Shown here: positions 55,970 to 64,000 of the stretch, one piece after another
How positions within the stretch are numbered: the first letter of the stretch is position 1
Layout: each line of letters begins with the position of its first letter
NCBI GenBank assembly: GCA_048013815.1
Contig: CM106586.1
Location: 5,270,001 to 5,334,000, forward strand
DNA: 64,000 nt
Origin: Setoptus koraiensis
Lineage: Eukaryota; Arthropoda
Reading direction: 5' to 3'
Made by a program: the position numbers and the translations under genes
The notes under the pieces: model-generated
Databases searched by the model: none
The model's input: the letters and a program-made list of their open reading frames with translations, nothing else
What the model was told of the DNA's origin: nothing

Positions 55970-58900
55970 ATGAACGCCAGCGTGTCAGCTGAAGCAAAAT
56001 GGTACCGGCCCAAAGTTCTGAGGCCTCCTGATCCGGAGAAGGACCCCATTATATTTCAGCAGATGGATATTGATCATTATGATGCCCCACATAGATCAGG
56101 CATGGCAGGACCCGCCGACAGTTCTGTGCCTGTAATGAGAATGTTTGGTGTCACCAGGGACGGACATTCCATTTTGTGCCATGTCCATGGTTTCTTTCCT
56201 TATTTTTACGCCTACATCAACAAACCTATAGATCCCAGTAACTTGCCCAAGATTCAAGCCAGACTCGAGGAGAGCGTTAAATCGTGTAACAGAACCAATT
56301 TGGCCCTACCAAACATTATTCTCAATGTGGAACAAGTCTCAAAGAGAAGCATTTATGGATATTCGGGTGATAAGAAGCAACATTATCTCAAAATAACTGT
56401 TGCGGTACCACAGCTTGTAACAAGTGTTGCGAACACATTGAAAAAAATGGGAGATTCTTCTCCCTTGGGGCAAGCGGCTCCAGATCATAGAGGTTTTCAA
56501 TTTTATGAATCAAACATTGAAATGGAAATTCGTTTCATGGTAGATTGCAAAGTCTTTGGCTGCAGCTGGATTGAGTTGCCCGCGGGCAAATACAAAATGC
56601 GCTCCCCAGACGATTACCAGTCTTTGTGTCAGCTAGAATGTGATATTAACAGCACCGACTTCATAGCTCACGCTCCCGAAGGTGACTGGGCTGGGCAAGC
56701 TCCTTTAAGAACTCTCAGTTTTGATATAGAGTGCTCCAACAGGAAGGGTATCTTTCCGGAACCTCAACACGACTCAGTTATTCAAATAGCAAATATGGTT
56801 GTCAAACAAGGAACCAAAGAGCCATTTATTAGATGCATATTCACCCTAGACACTTGCGCTCCGATTGCAGGCGTGACAATAAAATCTTTCGCGTCAGAAG
56901 ATAAGATGCTGCTTGCATGGGCTGAATTTGTCAGAGCAGTCGATCCGGATATAATAACAGGATACAACATTCAAAATTTCGATTTTGGTTATCTTTTAGA
57001 CAGAGCTAAGGCGCTGCAAGTCACAACATTTCCTTACCTAGGTCGAATCAAAGGGCATGAAACAAAAGCTAGAAAGGTTGTCCTGGCTTCGCAACAACTC
57101 GGTAAACGCGAAAACTTGGATATCAATATCGAAGGAAGAGTTATATTTGACTTGATATTGGTACTACGACGCGATTATAAATTGCGTTCCTACACTCTGA
57201 ATGCCGTTTCTTATCATTTTCTTCAAGAGCAAAAAGAGGATGTTCATCATTCAATCATCACTGATCTACAGAATGGTAACGAGCAAACTAGGAGACGCCT
57301 GGCAGTTTACTGTCTAAAGGATGCTCTCTTGCCTTTGAAATTGTTGGACAAACTTATGTGTGTTGTTTTTTACATGGAAATGGCCAGAGTTACTGGTGTT
57401 CCTCTGGGCTATCTTTTAACAAGAGGTCAACAAATCAAGGTTGTATCACAGATATTACGCAAGGCTGCCGAAAAAAACTATATCCTACCAACTATGGCTG
57501 TTCAAGATGGCGACGAATTTTCAGGAGCTCTCGTTATTGAGCCCACCAGAGGATATTACGATGTGCCCATAGCCACTCTCGATTTCGCCTCTCTATATCC
57601 ATCTATAATGATGGCCCACAATTTGTGTTATTCTACTCTTGTTTCTAAATCCACAAGAGACGAACTAAAAGAGGGCGTGGATTACGTTGATACTCCCGCT
57701 AACTTCTGTTTCGTAAAATCGGAAGTTCGACGTGGTGTTTTACCAGAGATTTTAGACAATCTTTTGACGGCCCGTAAGGCAGCCAAAGATGAGCTTAAAA
57801 GAGAGAAGGACCCATTTAAGAAGGAAATCCTAGACGGACGTCAATTAGCACTTAAAATAAGTGCCAATTCCGTGTATGGATTTACTGGCGCTCAAGTTGG
57901 TAAATTGCCCTGTTTAGAAATATCACAATCTGTGACTGCATTTGGTCGTGAGATGATTGAGGCAACAAAAAATGCTGTACTAGAAAAGTATACTGTGGCC
58001 AATGGGTATGCTCATGATGCACAAGTTATTTACGGAGATACCGATTCTGTGATGGTTAAATTCGGCGTTGCGACAGTGGCTGAAGCAATGGATTTAGGCA
58101 GAGAGGCTGCGGCTTATGTGTCGTCTAAATTTGTTCGACCAATAAAGTTGGAATTCGAAAAGGTCTACTATCCGTACTTGTTAATTAATAAGAAACGGTA
58201 CGCCGGATTATACTGGACTAGGCCAGACAAGCATGACAAAATGGATTGCAAAGGTATTGAGACCGTGCGTAGGGACAATTGCACTCTTGTTGCAAATCTC
58301 ATGAATACCTGCCTAGAGAAGATTTTAATGGACCGCGATCCACATGGAGCTGTCAACCACGCCAGACAGATTATTTCCGACCTTTTGTGTAATCGCGTTG
58401 ATATATCCCATTTAGTTATAACTAAGGAGTTAAGCAAGAACGAGAGCGAATATGCTGCAAAGCAGGCACACGTTGAATTGGCTAACAGAATGCGAAAGCG
58501 TGATCCAGCCGGCGCTCCTAAACTCGGGGACCGTGTTCCATATGTAATTATATCTGCCCCTAAAGGCACTGCGGCTTATATGAAATCTGAGGATCCCTTA
58601 TATGTGTTGGACAACAATATTCCAATAGATACTCATTATTATTTGGAAAATCAATTATCCAAGCCCCTATTGCGTATATTTGAGCCAATTCTAGGCGACA
58701 AAGCCGAATCGGAATTGCTCAGGGGCGATCACACTCGCACTAAAACAGTTGTCACATCAAAAGTGGGAGCCTTGTCCATGTTTACTAAGAAGAGAAACAA
58801 ATGCATTGGTTGTAAAGCTCTTTTAGATGATGACACATTAGCCGTTTGTAAATATTGTCAAGCCAAAGAGGGTGATTTGTATTTGGATAATTTGGATCAC

Positions 58901-59086
58901 CTGAATGAATTAGAAGTGAAATTTTCTCGTTTATGGACCCAGTGTCAGCGGTGTCAAGGTAGTTTGCACGAAGAGGTCATTTGTACGTCTAGCGATTGTC
59001 CAATTTTCTATATGAGAAAAAAGGTTCAAAAGGATTTAAACGATCATCAAAAGCTTATGCAACGCTTCGGAATACCAGCATGGTAA
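55970..59086 (+). CDS. POLD1: DNA polymerase delta catalytic subunit
   Basis: This B-family polymerase is the main lagging-strand replicase, with 3'-5' proofreading; it acts with PCNA in the nucleus. The single exon encodes 1038 residues from the ATG at 55970 (an in-frame GTG at 55943 is not the start). Human POLD1 has 1107; the missing part is the poorly conserved N-terminus. Exo I is LSFDIEC with Asp252 and Glu254, Exo II is [11 protein letters not shown] and Exo III is YCLKDALLP. Motif A is [10 protein letters not shown] (Asp538), motif [14 protein letters not shown], and motif C YGDTDSVM with Asp690 and Asp692. CysA (945, 948, 960, 963) and CysB (992, 995, 1005, 1010; the [4Fe-4S] motif) are complete. 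It ends FGIPAW. AATAAA follows at 59155-59160. Confidence 0.98.
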   Translation: MNASVSAEAKWYRPKVLRPPDPEKDPIIFQQMDIDHYDAPHRSGMAGPADSSVPVMRMFGVTRDGHSILCHVHGFFPYFYAYINKPIDPSNLPKIQARLEESVKSCNRTNLALPNIILNVEQVSKRSIYGYSGDKKQHYLKITVAVPQLVTSVANTLKKMGDSSPLGQAAPDHRGFQFYESNIEMEIRFMVDCKVFGCSWIELPAGKYKMRSPDDYQSLCQLECDINSTDFIAHAPEGDWAGQAPLRTLSFDIECSNRKGIFPEPQHDSVIQIANMVVKQGTKEPFIRCIFTLDTCAPIAGVTIKSFASEDKMLLAWAEFVRAVDPDIITGYNIQNFDFGYLLDRAKALQVTTFPYLGRIKGHETKARKVVLASQQLGKRENLDINIEGRVIFDLILVLRRDYKLRSYTLNAVSYHFLQEQKEDVHHSIITDLQNGNEQTRRRLAVYCLKDALLPLKLLDKLMCVVFYMEMARVTGVPLGYLLTRGQQIKVVSQILRKAAEKNYILPTMAVQDGDEFSGALVIEPTRGYYDVPIATLDFASLYPSIMMAHNLCYSTLVSKSTRDELKEGVDYVDTPANFCFVKSEVRRGVLPEILDNLLTARKAAKDELKREKDPFKKEILDGRQLALKISANSVYGFTGAQVGKLPCLEISQSVTAFGREMIEATKNAVLEKYTVANGYAHDAQVIYGDTDSVMVKFGVATVAEAMDLGREAAAYVSSKFVRPIKLEFEKVYYPYLLINKKRYAGLYWTRPDKHDKMDCKGIETVRRDNCTLVANLMNTCLEKILMDRDPHGAVNHARQIISDLLCNRVDISHLVITKELSKNESEYAAKQAHVELANRMRKRDPAGAPKLGDRVPYVIISAPKGTAAYMKSEDPLYVLDNNIPIDTHYYLENQLSKPLLRIFEPILGDKAESELLRGDHTRTKTVVTSKVGALSMFTKKRNKCIGCKALLDDDTLAVCKYCQAKEGDLYLDNLDHLNELEVKFSRLWTQCQRCQGSLHEEVICTSSDCPIFYMRKKVQKDLNDHQKLMQRFGIPAW

Positions 59087-59484
59087 TCACAATGCTAATT
59101 GCTTGTATTACATTTTCTGCTGCTTTTGTTTGTGTAGTTTAACCATTGAGCATAAATAAACATCAACCGACAACAACCACATCAACAACAAAAGGTTTAG
59201 ATGTTATCATAGTATTATTACGTAATGCGCTTCGCTCTTTGATAATTAGTTTATTTGATTACGGTTATTATAGTGAATCAAGGAATGGTAGTGGTGGTGG
59301 ACGTTTATGGCATCAATCGTTGACAGTGTTTTTGTTGTGTAGTGACATGCCTTGTTTGTAAGGTATTTGTTGTTGTAAATAGATATAATGACTAAAATTC
59401 ATTCACTTGATAGTATATGTATCCACTGCCATTGATATATTGCGTGATCACAGAATAAAATTAGAGTTTGACTTGCTGGTGTGT
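59087..59484. other. Convergent 3' spacer
   Basis: This lies between the POLD1 stop and the stop of the minus-strand orphan gene. It contains two AATAAA signals on the plus strand (59155-59160 and near 59455) and a CAA-rich stretch. No gene seen. Confidence 0.5.
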
Positions 59485-60711
59485 CTATAATTTAGTAACT
59501 ATTGTATCACAATCAAAGAAAACGTCGTCATCATCGTCGTCGTCATCTTGGTGGTCGTCGTGGTCGTTGCGGTGGTTGTCTTGGTGATGCCCGATGGCTG
59601 ATGAGAAGTGCCTCTCTTCACTGTAACGATCAACATCATCATTATGACACTCAATATTGGGTGTCAATTCTTCACCGTTAATTGGCTTTGGCGCATGATG
59701 GGTTGATATTGGTGTGGTTGTTGACGTTTGATTAATTTTTAATGGCGTGGAGCACGATGAGGACGAGGTTGTTGAGGCGGACGAGGATGAGGGCGATCTG
59801 TCGAAATTGTTTCGCGTTATTTCTCGCGCCACAAATTGATTGTGGAGCGCTTGCTGATACTGGAAATTGTTGATACCTTTATGAAGAAATAACGTCCTAT
59901 TGCACGATTTCAAAATAGATCTCTCTTGTGCCATCAAGAATTCATATTCGTACAATCGTCTCTCTAATTTCTCTTGTAACAATCTCAATTTATCCACACA
60001 ATGTTGCTGCTTGTGATTTCTGCTTCCATTTGTTGTTGTAATGGTGGTTGCTGTTGGATTGCTTTCGGTGGTGTTTCTATTTCTATCACAACCTTCATTA
60101 TTCATATTCTCATTGTTGCTACCAATCTTACTGTTGGTGCTGCCGTTTCGTTGTTTCGTTATTTCTCTCTTGTTGCTGCTGTTGGGTGCCCTATGTGATT
60201 GTATAATGAGCAAATCATCATTATTGCTGCTGCATTCACTACTTTTGCCACCTCTACTTCTGCTGCTGCTGCAGCTACTACTACTACTACTAGCATCACT
60301 ACGACCGCTACTGCTGTCGGCACTACTACAACTAGAGCAGCTATTTTGAGGGACTAAGTGTTTAGAGATGTTACAACTGCCATTATCGCTTGTTATGTTG
60401 GAGTTATTATGCAATCTAGTAGCGGTAGTAGCGGCAGCGGTGGCAGTGGCAATAGTAGGAGTAGTTGTAGTGCTGCTAGTAGGTATTATCTTTCGTTCAT
60501 CCATAAGCTCTAAGGCCAATTTTCTTCTTGCATTCAATTGTTTCTCACTCATGGTTGATTTTTTGCTATTGCGCTTCTTCAACGTTAAATTATTAATCTG
60601 TTGTCTAAGCAATTGATGATCCACAGACATACAAGCGCCGCGGCTTGCAACGCAATCAACACCATCTAAATGATGATAGTTTCTATCAATTTCAATCATT
60701 TTTCCGCTCAT
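59485..60711 (-). CDS. Unrecognised low-complexity protein (408 aa)
   Basis: This intronless frame starts at the ATG at 60711; a longer version would need a TTG. Residues about 30-75 are charged and helical (LLRQQINNLTLKKRNSKKST, LNARRKLALELMDERK). The middle is Thr/Ala, Ser and Asn homopolymeric. A coiled coil at about 235-290 (VDKLRLLQEKLERRLYEYEF, LMAQERSILKSCNRTLFLH) is followed by YQQALHNQFVAREITRNN. The end is an Asp run and VFFDCDTIVTKL. The two charged helices look constrained, so a real gene is likely, perhaps a cytoplasmic scaffold. I do not recognise the family. Upstream there is a long GTT/CAA-rich probable 5' UTR. Confidence 0.6.
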   Translation of the reverse strand: MSGKMIEIDRNYHHLDGVDCVASRGACMSVDHQLLRQQINNLTLKKRNSKKSTMSEKQLNARRKLALELMDERKIIPTSSTTTTPTIATATAAATTATRLHNNSNITSDNGSCNISKHLVPQNSCSSCSSADSSSGRSDASSSSSSCSSSRSRGGKSSECSSNNDDLLIIQSHRAPNSSNKREITKQRNGSTNSKIGSNNENMNNEGCDRNRNTTESNPTATTITTTNGSRNHKQQHCVDKLRLLQEKLERRLYEYEFLMAQERSILKSCNRTLFLHKGINNFQYQQALHNQFVAREITRNNFDRSPSSSSASTTSSSSCSTPLKINQTSTTTPISTHHAPKPINGEELTPNIECHNDDVDRYSEERHFSSAIGHHQDNHRNDHDDHQDDDDDDDDVFFDCDTIVTKL

Positions 60712-62366
60712 TACCAGCCTAATAATATGATACAATATCTTGTTTTAATATACACAATAATAAAAATAATAACAATGAATATCTAGATGCGTTTGTGTAT
60801 GCTAATGTTAGATGTAAAAAGTGCCCGTGATCTCGTGTGTGCGAGATGCCGCCGAGTAGCGATATAGACAGCTCAGTGCTTGACTAACTGTTTGTTGTGT
60901 ACCTTGGCACTCTAATTATGATGTTAATGTTAGTTTTAGCCAGCGCGAGTGATTGATGGATTTAAATTCGCTAATTGATTAAAATATAAAAGACAAACAA
61001 AAATAACAGTTGTGCGCAAACAATAATATTGAAATGTCACGTAATTGTTGTGGGCGCTATTTTTGTTGTTGTTGTTGCGAGATTGGCTTGCCGTTGTTGC
61101 TGTTGTTGTCGGTTATGAGCGCACACTATTTGAATAATTAGCGCATGCATTATTTTGTTGTTGTTTGTCTCTGTTGTTGTTGTTGTTGTTGTCGTTGTGG
61201 TTGTTGTCGCTTGTTCAGATAAAGTTCATGATGTAAATAATAATAGCTGCACTTAACAACTGCTGTGTGTGTATGGCTTAAATTACTACTTGTGATACTG
61301 AAAAATGTTAATGATCATCAAGGCGATCCGATGCCGTTGTTGTTCGCGATCCGATTGATGGATGGTGTTGCTGTGGCTTTAGCAGTGCAATTGCAAATGA
61401 TGATGATGATCCAAATATCATGACCACATAGACACACAACACACACACACACGCGAACACAGACCGCAAATAGTAGAAAAGTGGATGAACTTGACTCCCA
61501 TCCAGTTTTCTAATATTTCACATTTGCAATCAGCACTCTTTAATCACTAGTTAGATAGTTAGTTGGGGCAACACTTGTTGTCGATGATCTACTTTAACTT
61601 CTTCGTTGCATGAAGCCCGACAAACAACAAACGAATACATGCGCTGTCGACTCGCACACTAACATATCTATCCGCATGTATGTAGCTAGTGCAATTATAT
61701 TGCGACAAAAACAATAGCGGCCATGTTATGTGAGCTGACTAGCAGCGCTGGCGCAAATTGCAAACTGCCAACTATTTTGTAAACTCTATAATTTCTAAAA
61801 ACAAGACAGTGCAAATTTTTCATCCATCTGATGAAAAATTGTGTGTGTGTGTGTGTTTGTGTGACGCAAGTGTTGTTTGATGCGATACGGTGGTGCGGTA
61901 GTGTCTCTGGCTGCTAGAGTCTAGCAACGACAACAGCCGAAACAACAACCGAAACAACAGCGCTCACAATATTGCAATATCGCATGCGTTGTCCTTTATC
62001 TGTGTGAGAGCTGATTGATTATCTCGTTGTGTATTTGTATATGAACTAACATTGATATTAGCTAATCATGTTTGTCTCTTTTGCTACATGTATATTTGCT
62101 ACATGTAATGTTGATTGATTTGCTTGTGTGTGCTGTATTAACTTGTTTTATTTGAAATTAATAATTTTTCATTAGCTAGTTAGCCAGTATAATTACCACT
62201 GGCTCAGCCGCTATAAATCACTTTTCATCCTTTGCCTGTCGCCTGTTGGCCGTTGCCTTTGCTGCTTGCCAGTGTCTCTCGGCTCGACACTGTTGGCTCG
62301 ACAGTCTCAAGCCAGATACTGGTTAGACACAATCTAATAGGCGGGCGGGCGGGATTGAGTGACTTT

Positions 62367-62414
62367 CTCTCACAAGTTCTCTCGCAAGTTCTCTCACAAG
62401 TTCTCTCACAAGTT
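62367..62414. repeat. 12 bp tandem repeat, 4 copies
   Basis: Four copies of CTCTCACAAGTT, the second with one G for A change. The period is a multiple of three, so one plus-strand frame reads LSQV repeatedly, but no gene context supports translation. Confidence 0.9.
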
Positions 62415-63207
62415 GTTGTGCTGCAGGTTGTTGCAAATTTATGCACACAACGACAGTGTCAACGATCGAATGATGGTCGCTCACAACAACCACTCTCGCT
62501 AACAACAACCATCAACTAGACAACTCAACCCCATCAGCTGGTTGCACTGCACTCGAACGAGCTGTCGCTGGCGGTGTTTTGCTGGCGGTGATTCGCGCCA
62601 ATAACTCGTCGCTGTCACTATTAATTCTAACGTGATAATACCAATAATAATGCCAACAATAATATTGATAATATGCGCGAACGTGTCGCACTGCTCGAGG
62701 CCTGGCCCGATCTTGAACCGTCCACTGGCTCGTATCGGTCACTCGACGTATCTGGCTAGGTGTTTGTTGATTTTGATGATACAACTCGCTCTATCGATCG
62801 ATTATCAGTCTTGGCGATAAGTCGGCGGCAAGTCGATTGGCTCAATTGGCCATTTATTTACTTTCTCTCGCTCGCTCACTCTCACTCTTGCACTCGCTCG
62901 CTTTCTCACTTTATCGCCTGTCTTGCTGCTTGTTTGTCGACACTTTGTAAACTATGCACAGTGCCTAGTCACTTTGGCTGCCAAAGTTTGGCACGGTGTG
63001 TGCAAAAATGCAAATGGCGCAAACGTTTCTTGCTGGTGGCAACTTGTCGCAATCGAATTAGCGCTCGTCGTTAGCGCAAGTGGCCGCAGATTATCAATTG
63101 AAATTTGCAATGTTTGTTTGTTATCGCTGGCTCGCAGCGCTCGCAACTTGTCGCTCCAACCGGCACTGTGAAACCGGCAATTCGGCAATTTTTTAGCAGG
63201 GACTGGC

Positions 63208-63280
63208 TGCGAAATGCGAAATGTGAAACGCGAACTGCGAAACGCGAAAAAGAAATGCGAAACGCGAATGCGAAATGCAC
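63208..63280. repeat. Degenerate TGCGAAA/CGCGAA tandem array
   Basis: About eight degenerate units of 7-10 bp built on GCGAAA with T or C before the G. A CpG-containing iterated motif that could bind a factor repeatedly; no function is inferred. Confidence 0.75.
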
Positions 63281-64000
63281 CAACAGCTGTGTTCGCCCGC
63301 CCACCGTCGAGCGATAATGCGCTCACAATGTTGCGAATGTGAACAAATCGCTGCTGTGCCTGCTGCGATGCCCCTACGACGGGCGCACAATGGCTGCCAT
63401 CTATGAGTGGCGCATTGTAGGCGAATTGTTGCCAAAAAGTCGACTACAATTGTGTCTGTGTGCTAAAAGGGCAAAATTATGCCTTTGATGCGCACTTTTT
63501 CAGGCTGCCAAATAACTGCAAATGGCTGTGTGCGTGAAAAACTTGTTCCCAATTTAGCGCATATTTGCCATTTCATTTTCATTCATTTTCAGACCGTTTG
63601 ATTGGCACTTTGCGCAATTTTGTGCAATTCACGCGCGTTCGCCAGCACCAACGCAGCCAACCTGCATCGCTCCGCATACCATGCAGTTTGCAAGCAGTTT
63701 GTAGGCAGTTGGCATGCGGTTCGCAGGAACCATTTGCAAACTCGTCCCTTGTGCCCCCTTATCCGCGCTCGCCGATCCATCTCAGTGATATCTGTCTCAG
63801 CGATACCTGGCTGTGTCATATAAGGCTGTGCGATATGCCGCTGACTCGTGAGTGATATCTGTCTGGCTGGCTGATACAGCCGATACAGGCGCAATCCAAT
63901 TTGGCTCCCATGCTAAATTAGCCAAACGGCTCATTTTACAAATGTGGGCAACAACACAAACAAACAAACGCACAAATAAACAAGTGTCAGTTGAGGCAAC

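Larger units (their letters stand above)
60712..64000. other. 3.3 kb repeat-rich spacer at the window end
   Basis: No gene is recognised. GTT/TG tracts on the plus strand (60990-61260) give way to CAA/CA-type tracts (61437-61453, 61924-61963, 62480-62530), as expected between divergent transcripts. A (TG)n is at 61841-61863. Two short tandem arrays are listed separately. The remaining open frames from 62.2 to 63.9 kb are low complexity and overlap on both strands. Confidence 0.5.

Noticed and set aside
1-64000. Operon, CRISPR, prophage or plasmid features
   Set aside because: The window is eukaryotic, with spliced genes and AATAAA signals; no array of spaced repeats or bacterial gene order is present.

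Overview
The window looks like nuclear DNA of a small-genome arthropod, most likely an acariform mite. The reasons are a papain-family peptidase of the mite group 1 allergen type, an NRF-6-type acyltransferase, a Cys-rich secreted protein of hemolymph-protein flavour, short GT-AG introns (about 50-220 bp), AT-rich spacers full of (CA)n/(TG)n and (CAA)n/(GTT)n tracts, and tightly packed, often convergent genes. The species assignment is inference; the eukaryotic gene content is read directly.

Layout. 0-5.5 kb: end of a PUL-domain gene, a coiled-coil protein, GINS1 (PSF1), a short UBXN6-like p97 cofactor, and a small two-exon gene for the complex I subunit NDUFA1. 5.5-14.4 kb: mostly spacer, with a secreted Cys-rich protein and a complete two-exon cysteine peptidase. 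14.4-16.4 kb: a small tail-anchored protein and a four-exon sideroflexin. 17.36-18.26 kb: a 900 bp non-autonomous DNA transposon with TA duplications, CAGT-ended inverted repeats and large GC-rich foldback arms. 18.5-23.7 kb: an orphan gene convergent with an intronless ABCA-type transporter whose ATP sites have lost key residues. 25.0-27.6 kb: Tousled-like kinase. 27.6-33.6 kb: repeat-rich spacer, probably a divergent promoter region. 33.6-38.2 kb: cyclin C, convergent (14 bp gap) with a large extracellular protein with a VWA-like core. 40.8-44.5 kb: NRF-type acyltransferase (six exons). 46.2-48.2 kb: a two-CAP-Gly protein. 49.8-59.1 kb: DDHD phospholipase, UFSP2 and the DNA polymerase delta catalytic subunit. 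59.5-60.7 kb: a low-complexity orphan gene. 60.7-64 kb: spacer that looks like the 5' side of a plus-strand gene beyond the window.

The genes do not form a pathway. Two concern DNA replication (GINS1, POLD1), two the ubiquitin-like systems (UBXN6-like, UFSP2), two mitochondria (NDUFA1, sideroflexin), two transcription or chromatin (cyclin C, TLK). Many genes that usually carry introns are single-exon here (POLD1, DDHD, ABCA, cyclin C, GINS1, UBXN6-like), so the lineage is probably intron-poor.

I see no CRISPR array, rRNA, convincing tRNA or virus-derived element. The best candidates for something undescribed are the foldback transposon, the ABCA protein with disabled ATP sites, the large VWA-like surface protein, and two small coding candidates near 3.5-4.0 kb.
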